This document shows, piece after piece, positions 54,723-62,715 of a DNA stretch of 64,000 nucleotides (position 1 is its first letter; each line of letters begins with the position of its first letter). This DNA is from Poriferisphaera corsica. GTDB lineage: Bacteria; Planctomycetota; Phycisphaerae; Phycisphaerales; Phycisphaeraceae. Location of the stretch: positions 806,001-870,000 of the forward strand of contig NZ_CP036425.1 of the NCBI RefSeq assembly GCF_007747445.1, in the 5' to 3' direction. The notes beneath the pieces were generated by a model that did not search any database, had not been told where the DNA came from, and worked only from the letters and a program-made list of their open reading frames with translations. The position numbers and the translations under genes are program-made.

Positions 54723-55733
54723 TTAGTGTTTTCTGCGGAGCATCGCGAGGGCACCGATACCGAAGAGAGCGAGTGAAGCTGGCTCTGGAACTGTGGTGTA
54801 ATCGATGTTGAGGACAGGGCGGTAAGCTGCGATGTTGTCATTGAGTGAACCGATCGCGGCTGGGAGTGGATTGGTCGTAGGGAGATTGCCTTCTGCGTCA
54901 CGAATGACTTCTGAAGCTACGATTGCGAAACCTGCGTTGGTTGGATCTGCGATCCATTCTTCAATGAGTTCTGCGGAAAGATCGATGACGTATGTCATAG
55001 CGTGCTTACCGTCAGCAGAGTTTGTGTCAGCAGCAGAGTACATATTGTTGGTAGCAACCCAAGTTTCATTGCCTTCGCCATCAATAACACGCTTGTTGAG
55101 TTGTGTTTCGACACCGTCAACGAGCGTTTTGCTGATGTTGAGGGTTTGATCGAAGTTGCCAGGTTGGAAGCCGAAGTAGGCGTTGCTGTTCGCAGCCCAG
55201 TTGTCCCATACGTCGTTGCCTTGATAGCCCTTGTAAGCACCTGAGGCGCCGTAGTTAGCCCATGCTTGGTCAGCCGTTGTACCGAATGTCCAGCCAGCAT
55301 TTGCCGATGTTAGTGTTTTAACATCGAACATGAAGGATGGAGCACCTGCTTGGCGATCATACAGCGTAATTTCGAGTGTACCACCTGTGATCGCGTCGTA
55401 ATTGCCAGCCATGCTGGAGACATCGAAACGCATGATAGGTACGCGAACACCCTCGATAACGGTGTGATCGTTGCCACCTTCTGACACGATTTGAGGTGTC
55501 CAGTCGTGTGTGGAAGTGCTGCCAACAGAAACCTGGTTCCAGTTGTCGCCCATTGACCACATACGCATGTCGCTACCGAGAACGATACCGCCATCGTTGG
55601 TTGTGTCGAGGGCATAGGTTGTATTGGCGAATGGATCGAGCTCACCGACTTTGTAAGAAGCGGTGTCAGCTGAAGCGATGCCTGTTGTCAGAGCGACGGC
55701 TGGAAGAGCCATAAGTAGTGAATTGAAACGCAT
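54723..55733 (-). CDS. Secreted PEP-CTERM protein with a DNRLRE-like beta domain
   Basis: 336 residues. Signal peptide ~1-22 (ending ASA-DTASY), then a beta-rich domain with RVPIMRFDVSSMAG, TGGTLEITLYDRQ and ...PTNAGFAIVASE, resembling the domain of secreted proteins with an RFD-S motif. The end is a PEP-CTERM signal VPEPASLALFGIGALAMLRRKH. SD AAGGAG is 6 nt upstream. It shares the sorting system with the pair at 49-52.5 kb but not their repeats. Confidence 0.87.
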   Translation of the reverse strand: MRFNSLLMALPAVALTTGIASADTASYKVGELDPFANTTYALDTTNDGGIVLGSDMRMWSMGDNWNQVSVGSTSTHDWTPQIVSEGGNDHTVIEGVRVPIMRFDVSSMAGNYDAITGGTLEITLYDRQAGAPSFMFDVKTLTSANAGWTFGTTADQAWANYGASGAYKGYQGNDVWDNWAANSNAYFGFQPGNFDQTLNISKTLVDGVETQLNKRVIDGEGNETWVATNNMYSAADTNSADGKHAMTYVIDLSAELIEEWIADPTNAGFAIVASEVIRDAEGNLPTTNPLPAAIGSLNDNIAAYRPVLNIDYTTVPEPASLALFGIGALAMLRRKH

Positions 55734-56284
55734 AATTTCTCCTTTTCTCTCTAATGCATGTGTGATTCTGCGTTGAAATGGATGGTGAGCCCATGGTTGG
55801 GCGGAACAATCACGCTCCAGTACGCTGCAGGAATATTCAAATTAGTGTCTTAAGTAAATGACTAGCTCAGTTTGCTAAGTGCGAATGCAATGGGATTAAA
55901 TCAAACTGCTTGCTAGATGAAAGTGATCTTGAGGCTCAAAACAAATGAGTGTGATCACGCTTCTTTCCGTCTCTGTGTGTAAATGTAAATCGTGTGGATG
56001 AAACTTCAATTGCATGATATTCTTTTCAGCGAAAAAGTTATTAGCCGTCGAAAATGATAAATACTGGGGTGTTAAGATAGGTGAGGTGTTCGTTCTAAGC
56101 TTGCTATATTTCGTTATTTACGGCGAATACTCTGTGGAAATGAGTAAATATTTCGATTCTAAATGTGAAGCAAAAATACAACAACTATTGCGAATTAACA
56201 AACAATAATATTCACAATTTCGTGATAAAAAGTCGGGATATGTCCTGAGAATAGATAGGATAGGCGTGGCTTGTTGGTGGAAAT
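55734..56284. other. Gene-free AT-rich region
   Basis: About 550 bases upstream of the minus-strand PEP-CTERM gene and downstream of the ABC ATPase gene. A 64-codon frame at 56014-56208 lacks an SD and was not accepted. GTGATCAC near 55950 is a perfect 8-bp palindrome of unknown meaning. Confidence 0.5.
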
Positions 56285-57127
56285 TTAGACGAGATCAAGC
56301 CACGCTTCGGGGAGGACTTCAAGCCAGAAGCGGCCGTGGATCTTTTTGACGAAGACTTTGCAACCGAAGGTTTGGGTGAGAGATTCTGGGGTGATGATGT
56401 CAGAAGGAGGGCCTTGATTGATGAATTGACCGTCACGCATGAGGAAGACATTCGAGGTGCGTGGCGAGAGTTCTTCGACGTGATGGGTGATCATGATCAG
56501 GGCAGGAGGATTGGGTTTTGCGAGGATCATTTCGATGGTTGCGAGGATTTGTTCGCGTCCGGCGATATCAAGGCCTGCAGTCGGCTCGTCGAGGATGAGT
56601 AGTTGCGGGTGATGGACAAGGGCGCGTGCGATGAGAGCGCGGCGTTGTTCGCCCGTTGAGAGTGTGGCGAAACGATGGTCTTGGCGATGGGACAGGCCGA
56701 CAGCATGAAGGTATTGGGAGGCGGTTTCGATTTGTGTCGGTGATGGTGTGTCGTATAGGCCGATGGTTGCGAAGAAGCCGGTGCAGACAGCTTGGAGCGT
56801 CGAGAGACGGGCGTCAACAATAGCGCCAGTGGTGTGGATGGATGAGGTGTCGGTCGTTGGATTGACGATGCCTATGTGCTTGCGGAGTTTGGGGATGTTG
56901 GTTTCGCCGATGGTGCGGCCGAGGATTTGGAGTGAGCCGCTGGTTGGGAAGATGTGTCCGAGGATGGTGCGGGCGAAGGTTGTTTTGCCGCAGCCATTGG
57001 GCCCGAGGATTGCGACAGCTTGGCCTGCCTTGATGGTGCAGTTGAGGTTGTTGAGGATGGTGGTGTTGCCGCGTTGTATGGTGAGGTTGTGGGCTTGTAT
57101 AGCGAATGTTTCTTGGGGATTGCTCAT
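56285..57127 (-). CDS. ABC transporter ATP-binding protein (ModF/YlmA-like)
   Basis: 280 residues, single nucleotide-binding domain. Walker A GPNGCGKTTFAR, signature LSTGEQRRALIARAL, Walker B LLILDEPTAGLD, switch His in MITHHVEEL. The Q-loop region and the phrase ARLSTLQAVCTGFFATIGLY resemble stand-alone ATPases of the ModF/YlmA type. No permease gene is adjacent, so the transport partner, if any, is elsewhere. It is divergent from the peptidase gene with 72 bp between the start codons. Confidence 0.87.
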   Translation of the reverse strand: MSNPQETFAIQAHNLTIQRGNTTILNNLNCTIKAGQAVAILGPNGCGKTTFARTILGHIFPTSGSLQILGRTIGETNIPKLRKHIGIVNPTTDTSSIHTTGAIVDARLSTLQAVCTGFFATIGLYDTPSPTQIETASQYLHAVGLSHRQDHRFATLSTGEQRRALIARALVHHPQLLILDEPTAGLDIAGREQILATIEMILAKPNPPALIMITHHVEELSPRTSNVFLMRDGQFINQGPPSDIITPESLTQTFGCKVFVKKIHGRFWLEVLPEAWLDLV

Positions 57128-57199
57128 GCTGTCATGATAGCTGTTGGGTGTGATATGATCTATTTATATATAGATGCATATGATCTGAATGGAGAAACG

Positions 57200-58435
57200 A
57201 TGGCAGCAAAGCGTATAAAGAAAATTGTGGTGAGCGAGACGCAAAAAAAGCGGCATGAGCGGTTGTTGATAGAGTTGACGTCGTTGCCAACGGGGACGGG
57301 TAAGGAGCATGCGGTTGTTCGGTATCTATATGATTGGGTCGCGCGGCGAGCTTGGGTGAGTATGAAACGAGACAAGTGGGGAAATGTGTTATTGGGTTTG
57401 AAGGGAAGGCGAGCAAAGCGGCCAGTGGTGTTGACATCGCATTTGGATCATCCAGCTTTTGTTGTTTATGAAGTGAAAGATGGTGGGCGAGAGGTATGGG
57501 CAGAATTTAGAGGTGGGGTGCATAATGATTATTTTGTGGGAACGAAAGTGCGATGGTGGTCACGTGTAGAGGGTGAGCTAGATAAAATAAAGTGCGAACA
57601 ATTTGAAGGTAAAGATTCATATCAAACGCTGATAGATCTCAAAGAAACGAAGAGGGGCGAAGTGGCAGAAGTATTCGATGCTGATGAAAAAAATGGACAA
57701 ATGTTTAAACAGGCTAAAATTTGTTTTCTAGCTAAAAATAAGGTCAAAACAGGTGACTTGCTAACGTGGGATTTACGCGAAAGCAAAGTTGTTAGATGTA
57801 AACTGAATGCACGGGTTTGTGACGATCTCGCAGTTACCGCAGCGTCACTCACTTGTTTTGAACGGTGGTATGAACGAAATAAAAATAAGCTCAAAGAGGC
57901 ACATCATGTGCAAGTGTTGTTTACACGCGCAGAAGAAGTCGGATTTATTGGCGCGATGGGAGCTTGTCAGTCGGGGTTGATTGCAGATGATGCGAGGTTG
58001 ATCGCGCTTGAGAATTCGAAGAGTATTCCGGGAGATTCGCCGCAGGGAGCAGGCCCGATAGTACGCGTGGGAGATGCAACGTCGACGTTTGGTCACGAAT
58101 TGAATTACCGCATATCGCAGATCGCGAAGCAACTAACGGGTGAGGATGAAACTTTTCAGTATCAAAGAAAGCTGATGCCGGGTGGATCGTGTGAGGCTAC
58201 AGCCTACCAGTGTTATGGGTATCAAACGACATGTTTGTGTTTGCCGCTTGTCAATTATCACAACATGAATGAGCAAACGAAAAAGATTGATGTTGAAGTG
58301 ATAGATATGAGGGACTATCACAATATGGTTAAACTGTTAATTGGTGTGTGTGAGCGTTTGGATAACGGTGAGGTTGACGGATTAAGGCGGGTTTTGGATG
58401 ACTTGTTTGAGAAGCGGAAGCATGTCTTGAGCTGA
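57200..58435 (+). CDS. M42-like zinc aminopeptidase/deblocking peptidase
   Basis: 411 residues from ATG 57200 (SD GGAG). The two-metal site is visible: HLDHP (H81, D83), bridging Asp in CDDLAVTA, catalytic Glu pair in RAEEVGF, and ALENSKS in the position of the next ligand. PGGSCEATAY matches the substrate region of M42 peptidases. It is longer than typical (~350), with an insert between the first motif and CDDL. It could act as a cytosolic aminopeptidase. In-frame starts further upstream overlap the divergent gene and are unlikely. Confidence 0.8.
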   Translation: MAAKRIKKIVVSETQKKRHERLLIELTSLPTGTGKEHAVVRYLYDWVARRAWVSMKRDKWGNVLLGLKGRRAKRPVVLTSHLDHPAFVVYEVKDGGREVWAEFRGGVHNDYFVGTKVRWWSRVEGELDKIKCEQFEGKDSYQTLIDLKETKRGEVAEVFDADEKNGQMFKQAKICFLAKNKVKTGDLLTWDLRESKVVRCKLNARVCDDLAVTAASLTCFERWYERNKNKLKEAHHVQVLFTRAEEVGFIGAMGACQSGLIADDARLIALENSKSIPGDSPQGAGPIVRVGDATSTFGHELNYRISQIAKQLTGEDETFQYQRKLMPGGSCEATAYQCYGYQTTCLCLPLVNYHNMNEQTKKIDVEVIDMRDYHNMVKLLIGVCERLDNGEVDGLRRVLDDLFEKRKHVLS

Positions 58436-58476
58436 AGATTTTTTGTCAGTACAGAGTCTTGAGATTGTGATTTGTG

Positions 58477-58523
58477 CCAGCACGTAAAACGCGCATGACT
58501 TGCGCGTTGCTGGTATTTTTTTT
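58477..58523 (+). terminator. Terminator of the M42-like peptidase gene
   Basis: Imperfect stem: CCAGCA pairs with TGCTGG and, within it, AACGCGC pairs with GCGCGTT; T8 follows. Confidence 0.85.
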
Positions 58524-58749
58524 GCGCTGATGAGGTTTATGCGCTGCAAGTGCGAATATTGCGCATTGGCACGCGAATTGTGAATGCATTGGCACTTTTG
58601 TGGGAAAACTGTCGAGAATCAAAGTTTTTTTGCTGGCGCACGTCCAATAATGACGGTTTGGCACAGTGTTTGCGTAGTGATGGGCACGGTTTGACGCATA
58701 CGGTTTGCGTCTTGTAGTGATCAGTAAACGAATCAGAAAGAAGTGCCAC
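58524..58749. other. Promoter region of the flagellar cluster
   Basis: Gene-free stretch after the terminator with three TGGCAC boxes: 58567, 58590 and 58659. The last forms a complete sigma-54 promoter. Confidence 0.6.
58659..58673 (+). promoter_or_regulatory. Sigma-54 (RpoN) promoter of the flagellar genes
   Basis: TGGCAC-N5-TTGC with GG at 58660-58661 and GC at 58672-58673, exactly 10 nt between them. It lies ~77 bp before the first small gene and ~340 bp before flgF. RpoN control of hook/basal-body genes is well known in several phyla. TGGCACG-N4-TTGT at 58567-58580 is a near miss. Confidence 0.8.
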
Positions 58750-58962
58750 ATGGGCGGGTCCAGTGACCGACAAGGTGAAAAGTCCTTGCTTCACATCCTT
58801 CGTGAAGCAGATGCGCATCGACCAGCTGAAGACGGCAAAAGTCTTGGGCGCGGTCTTGTTCGGCTTGCGCACCTTGCATCGGCGGTTCATCGCTATCAAG
58901 CGGTTGCCGATCTGGAGACTTCAGAAGATTCGTTATTGATGAAGGCTTCAAGCGGAGCTTGA
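58750..58962 (+). CDS. Small protein of unknown function at the head of the flagellar operon
   Basis: 70 residues from ATG 58750, with a purine-rich SD (AGAAAGAAG). Charged N-terminal half (SSDRQGEKSLLHILREADAHRP) and an Ala/Leu-rich helix (LVRLAHLASAVHRYQAVADLE). It lies directly downstream of the sigma-54 promoter and 51 bp before flgF, so it would be cotranscribed. No family recognised. A helical flagellar accessory protein is possible; a non-coding leader is the alternative. Confidence 0.45.
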   Translation: MGGSSDRQGEKSLLHILREADAHRPAEDGKSLGRGLVRLAHLASAVHRYQAVADLETSEDSLLMKASSGA

Positions 58963-59013
58963 ATAGTGTCCAGATTGTCCGTGCGGAGCACGGCTGGCAG
59001 TAAGCGATAGACG

Positions 59014-59787
59014 ATGAACTACGGATTGTACATCTCTGCTTCGGGCGTGTTGACGAACATGTATCGTCAGGACGTTTATGCCAACAATTTGGCGAACATG
59101 AAGACGACAGGCTTCAAGGCTGATCTCGCAGCTTTGATGCAACGTGATCCCGAGTCGGTGGAAGACCAGCTTGGGATGGACGTGTCGAATGATCTTTTAG
59201 ACAAGCTTGGTGGCGGTGTGCTGGCCGCTCCGATGCAGATTGCATTTAATCAAGGCAAGCTTGAGACAACTGGGCAACGTACAGATGTTGCTTTGCTAGA
59301 AGCAGATCAGTTTTTTGCTGTGCAACAACAAAATCGGGATGGTTCCTCGACAATCAGACTTTCGCGCGATGGCAACTTAACGCTCAATAGCGAAGGATAT
59401 CTGGTTCAGTCGAATGGCCAGAAAATTCTCGATGATGGCGATACGCCAATCTTGCTGCAGCCAGGTTTATTCGAAATTACCAGCACGGGTCTTGTCAGGC
59501 AGAACGATGAGACTGTCGCACAGCTCCAAGTTACAACGTTCAAAGATTTAGAGCAGCTCTATAAAGTCGGCCAAAACATGCTTGGTTTTAAGCATGATTT
59601 GCGAGAAATGATCGACAATCCATCAGTTAGCCCGGGCCAATTGGAATCTTCATCGGTTGATCCGATTAAAGCCATGATGGACGTGATGGCAGCAAGCAAA
59701 GCAGTTACTGGGAATGCAAGAATGATTCAGTATCACGACACATTAATGAATCACGCGGTCAATCGTTTAGGAAAAATATCAGCCTAA
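59014..59787 (+). CDS. flgF: Flagellar basal-body rod protein FlgF
   Basis: 257 residues. N-terminal rod/hook motif MNYGLYISASGVLTNMYRQDVYANNLANMKTTGFK-type, a central beta-domain, and C-terminal helix VMAASKAVTGNARMIQYHDTLMNHAVNRLG. Proximal-rod protein; the shorter centre and position before flgG support FlgF rather than FlgG. The stop codon is inside boundary palindrome copy 14. No clear SD precedes the ATG. Confidence 0.88.
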   Translation: MNYGLYISASGVLTNMYRQDVYANNLANMKTTGFKADLAALMQRDPESVEDQLGMDVSNDLLDKLGGGVLAAPMQIAFNQGKLETTGQRTDVALLEADQFFAVQQQNRDGSSTIRLSRDGNLTLNSEGYLVQSNGQKILDDGDTPILLQPGLFEITSTGLVRQNDETVAQLQVTTFKDLEQLYKVGQNMLGFKHDLREMIDNPSVSPGQLESSSVDPIKAMMDVMAASKAVTGNARMIQYHDTLMNHAVNRLGKISA

Positions 59788-59798
59788 TCGAGCATTAG
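59784..59798. repeat. Boundary palindrome CTAAT-N5-ATTAG (copy 14), containing the flgF stop codon
   Basis: Spacer CGAGC; arms extended by GC on both sides (GCCTAA...TTAGGC). Confidence 0.82.
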
Positions 59799-59855
59799 GC
59801 TTACCAGTCATTGTGTAGATGATTGAGCCTTCGTAAGAGGAAACAGGAGTTTAGG

Positions 59856-60662
59856 ATGGCAATCTCGGCCTTACATTCAGCAGCATCTGGCCTATCTTCG
59901 CTATCGACGTCGCTTGATGTGATCTCTAACAACTTGGCGAATATGAATACCGTCGGGTTTAAAGCGTCACGCGTTAATTTCGAAGATTTGCTATACGAGC
60001 AAAAAGCTCAGCCGGGTGTTCAGAATGAAGAATCTGGCTTTCGTCCTCACGGGATTCAGGTTGGCCTAGGGACACGGGTAAGTGGTACGAGCATTGAGTT
60101 CACTCAAGGTGACCGCATCGAAGACCCCAACCCATACTCAATGGCTATTAATGGTGAAGGCTTCTTCCGTGTTCAGATCCTTAGCGGACTGTCAGAAGAT
60201 GGCTTTGGCTATACCCGGGCAGGAAATTTTTCTACTAATGCCGACGGCGAACTTGTACTTGGAACCACCAGCGGTCCAAGGTTGGATCCACCAATTAATA
60301 TTCCAGACGGCACCACTACAACACGCATCAGTGAAACCGGTGGGGTCTATGCGGTGAGCGGCGATGGGACTGAGCAACAGATTGGACAAGTTGAGCTATA
60401 CAACTTTGCTAACCCATCGGGTCTAACGCAGATTGGTGGGAATATTTATGTTGAGGGTGTCGCTTCGGGACCCAATATTCCCGGAAATCCAGGTGATATT
60501 TCATTTGGTCGTATTCAGCATAAGTTCCTTGAATCATCCAACGTGACGCCCACGACTGAGTTAGTAACGCTGATTACAACACAACGTGCTTTTGAAATGA
60601 ACAGCCAAACAATCAAGGCTGCTGACGAAACACTCAAGGTGATTAGTAACCTTAAGCAATAA
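59856..60662 (+). CDS. flgG: Flagellar distal rod protein FlgG
   Basis: 268 residues from ATG 59856, which follows CAGGAG; the upstream in-frame start is not family-like. MAISALHSAASGLSSLSTSLDVISNNLANMNTVGFKAS is the classic rod N-terminus, GEGFFRVQ and GYTRAGNFSTNADGELVL the central signature, and ESSNVTPTTELVTLITTQRAFEMNSQTIKAADETL the C-terminal helix of FlgG. It forms the distal rod. Three GGA triplets surround its SD. Confidence 0.93.
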   Translation: MAISALHSAASGLSSLSTSLDVISNNLANMNTVGFKASRVNFEDLLYEQKAQPGVQNEESGFRPHGIQVGLGTRVSGTSIEFTQGDRIEDPNPYSMAINGEGFFRVQILSGLSEDGFGYTRAGNFSTNADGELVLGTTSGPRLDPPINIPDGTTTTRISETGGVYAVSGDGTEQQIGQVELYNFANPSGLTQIGGNIYVEGVASGPNIPGNPGDISFGRIQHKFLESSNVTPTTELVTLITTQRAFEMNSQTIKAADETLKVISNLKQ

Positions 60663-60900
60663 ATAAAAACAGTTAGTGATGCAGGATGACGCTAACTGAA
60701 GCATGAAGCGAATGAGTTCGGCACGGATGCCGAAGAGGATGGATAAAAATCGGCAGCGGAGCTGTCGCCGGAATCCAAGGAAGAGGAGGAGGGGATGAAA
60801 GTCGGGGGATCATGGAGGGGGTATCGTGAGTCGTTGACCCACACTGGCAGGATGCACTGCCGGGGAAAAGGATGTCCCCGGCCGATGAAGGATCAGGATG
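60663..60900 (+). ncRNA. GGA-rich hairpin leader between flgG and flgA; candidate CsrA-binding (CsrB-like) RNA
   Basis: About 235 nt with roughly 15 GGA triplets. CAGGATG occurs three times (60682, 60848, 60894), with ACGGATG, AAGGATG and GAGGATG variants. Hairpins: CAGTTAG/CTAACTG with CAGGATG in the loop (60670-60698); TTCGGC/GCCGAA with hexaloop ACGGAT (60717-60734); CAGC/GCTG with loop GGA (60754-60764); GGCAG/CTGCC (60846-60861); GGGGA/TCCCC with AAAGGATG loop (60862-60879). GGA in a hairpin loop is the CsrA site; CAGGAUG is the repeat of E. coli CsrB. The last box overlaps the flgA start. Function inferred; a free sRNA or a cis leader are both possible. Confidence 0.55.
60703..60798 (+). 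CDS. Possible 31-codon basic leader ORF
   Basis: Starts MKRMSSARMPKRMDK and ends NPRKRRRG; Arg/Lys make up almost half. Its stop codon overlaps the ATG of the next small frame (ATGA). SD is weak. The composition follows from the GGA/AGG-rich RNA, so it may be fortuitous. Confidence 0.2.
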   Translation: MKRMSSARMPKRMDKNRQRSCRRNPRKRRRG

Positions 60901-60908
60901 ATGAATAG
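60795..60908 (+). CDS. Possible 37-codon leader ORF overlapping the flgA start
   Basis: Preceded by a very strong purine-rich SD (GGAGGAGGGG, though close to the ATG). It begins MKVGGSWRGYRES and ends PRPMKDQDDE, with its stop inside the first codons of flgA. Could couple translation of flgA to the leader, or be fortuitous. Confidence 0.3.
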   Translation: MKVGGSWRGYRESLTHTGRMHCRGKGCPRPMKDQDDE

Positions 60909-61980
60909 CAAAACATGGATGTTGTTTGCTACGCTCACAGTACTGTTGACAGTCTGCATGCGAACGGATGCGAATACGATCCGTTTACACGATCAGATCA
61001 CGGTTAATGGGCCAACTGTTGAGTTGCAAGAAATCGCAGAAATTGATGGTGAATACGCCAGCCAATTTGCGGAGTTAACCGTTGGCTCTTTTTCCAATGT
61101 GACGCAGTTAAAGATCAGCATGAAAAATGTGCGTGAGTTGCTGACGAGTGAAAAAGCCAACTGGGGCTTGTTATCACTAGTCGGTTTCCAGCAATCAGTC
61201 GTTTCTTTGATAGAACCTCTTCCTGAGGTGATCGAAACTCAATCAACCGAACCAATCATTAGTAATTCGGTTGCACGCATGACGATTGATCAACCCATTT
61301 CACTAAAATCATTTGTTGTGAAAAAGATTGCAGAGCGTCTGAAACTAGATTCGAATGATCTTAAAATTGAGTTCAAAAGTAGAGATTCCGAGTATCTGTC
61401 GCAAAGTGTGTTAGGCAAAACATACGAAGTTTCTTTTAAAGGTCGAAATACACTTGGCCGCGTAACGCTTGCAATAAGACGTTACGAACTATCCCGGGTT
61501 ATTGAAGAATACTATATCTATCCAAGTATTAGCCGGAAAATTGCAGGTTTAAAAGCTAACCATTCGTTTCGTACGGGTGACATTATTAAGCCTGGATCCG
61601 TCCAAATAATTGATAAATGGATTGATAAACAAGAAGGTGAACCTATCCAAAGTATTGATCTCGCAATCGGCCACGCGGTAAAGCGTCCGATTCGTGAGGG
61701 ATCTTTTATTTATCCAAGAGATATCAAATTACCCGCACTAATTAAACGTAATCAGTTTGTTAGTGTTCGTGCTATTTCTGGCAGGCTTGTTGTCAGAACA
61801 ACTGCCAAAGCGCTAGAGGATGGTGGACTAAATGACATCATTAATGTTAAGCACATCAAAACCAATGAAACGTACAACATTCTCGTAACAGGTCGCGGTC
61901 AAGGCACAGTAATTAAATCTATACCAGCCGTGGAATTGTCAGATCATGTGATGACAACCATTGAGGATACACAGTCATGA
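60898..61980 (+). CDS. flgA: Flagellar basal-body P-ring assembly chaperone FlgA
   Basis: 360 residues; start at 60898 or the adjacent ATG 60901, both served by GAAGGA. Signal peptide ~1-25. The C-terminal ~130 residues have the SAF/FlgA pattern: SFRTGDIIKPGSVQIIDKW, IGHAVKRPIREGSFIYPRDIKLPALIKRNQFVSVRAISGRLVVRTTAKALEDGGLNDII. It helps FlgI assemble around the rod in the periplasm. The N-terminal part is longer and less conserved. It overlaps flgH by 4 nt (ATGA). Confidence 0.88.
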   Translation: MMNSKTWMLFATLTVLLTVCMRTDANTIRLHDQITVNGPTVELQEIAEIDGEYASQFAELTVGSFSNVTQLKISMKNVRELLTSEKANWGLLSLVGFQQSVVSLIEPLPEVIETQSTEPIISNSVARMTIDQPISLKSFVVKKIAERLKLDSNDLKIEFKSRDSEYLSQSVLGKTYEVSFKGRNTLGRVTLAIRRYELSRVIEEYYIYPSISRKIAGLKANHSFRTGDIIKPGSVQIIDKWIDKQEGEPIQSIDLAIGHAVKRPIREGSFIYPRDIKLPALIKRNQFVSVRAISGRLVVRTTAKALEDGGLNDIINVKHIKTNETYNILVTGRGQGTVIKSIPAVELSDHVMTTIEDTQS

Positions 61981-62699
61981 ATAAAATGATCCTTCTTATC
62001 CTACTAAGTGCTTGTGTTTCACTTGATAGAGTCGCAGCCCAGACATCTTCCCTTTATGTCACAGAAGAAGCAGCGTCAAGCATCCGTGTGCCATATCAAC
62101 GTAATGGGTCGAGCCTTGACCGACGTCTTGCAGTGTCAGTTTCACAAGCAAGCTTTACAGCGGTTCGTTTGCCTGAACTTCGTCAATTCGCAAAACATGA
62201 TCTGATTCAGATCATTATTCAAGAATCCACATCAAGTGACTTTAAGTCATCAATGGATACCGGTAAGGAAACGACGATTGAAGGTAATGTGACGAATCTA
62301 CCTAAGTTTCAACTTGCAGACTTACTTGAGCTTCGCATTGATCCCAACGGCGTGACTAATCCGCTGAAAATCGGCGCTGATTATAAGCAAGAGTTTAAGG
62401 GTGACGGGGATATCAAAAAGACAGAAACGATTACGGGCAGGATTCAAGCGCGTGTCATCGATGTTAAACCAAACGGAACCCTCGTACTTGAAGCACGCAA
62501 ATACAATCAGGTAGACGATGAAGTTGTCGAGATCGTCCTGACAGGCACATGTCGTGCTGAAGACGTTTCCTCCATGAACACCATCACCTCAAGTCAGCTT
62601 TATGACTTGCATTTGGTTAAGAAGCACTCCGGAGAACTCCGCAAAGCGACTAAGAAGGGCATTCTTACTCGCATAGCAGAGACTATTTTCAACTTTTAA
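61977..62699 (+). CDS. flgH: Flagellar L-ring protein FlgH
   Basis: 240 residues. The lipobox LSAC (Cys13) suggests an outer-membrane lipoprotein as in other FlgH. Conserved body: FAKHDLIQIIIQESTSS, ADYKQEFKGDGDIKKTETITGRIQARVIDVKPNGTLVLEARK, TGTCRAEDVSSMNTITSSQLYDLHL. It forms the outer-membrane bushing of the rod and so implies a true outer membrane. Coupled to flgA through an ATGA overlap. Confidence 0.9.
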   Translation: MNKMILLILLSACVSLDRVAAQTSSLYVTEEAASSIRVPYQRNGSSLDRRLAVSVSQASFTAVRLPELRQFAKHDLIQIIIQESTSSDFKSSMDTGKETTIEGNVTNLPKFQLADLLELRIDPNGVTNPLKIGADYKQEFKGDGDIKKTETITGRIQARVIDVKPNGTLVLEARKYNQVDDEVVEIVLTGTCRAEDVSSMNTITSSQLYDLHLVKKHSGELRKATKKGILTRIAETIFNF

Positions 62700-62715
62700 A
62701 CACTGGGTAATCAAT

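Noticed and set aside
56014-56208. 64-codon + strand open frame
   Set aside because: No Shine-Dalgarno sequence, AT-driven composition, no recognised motif; treated as intergenic.
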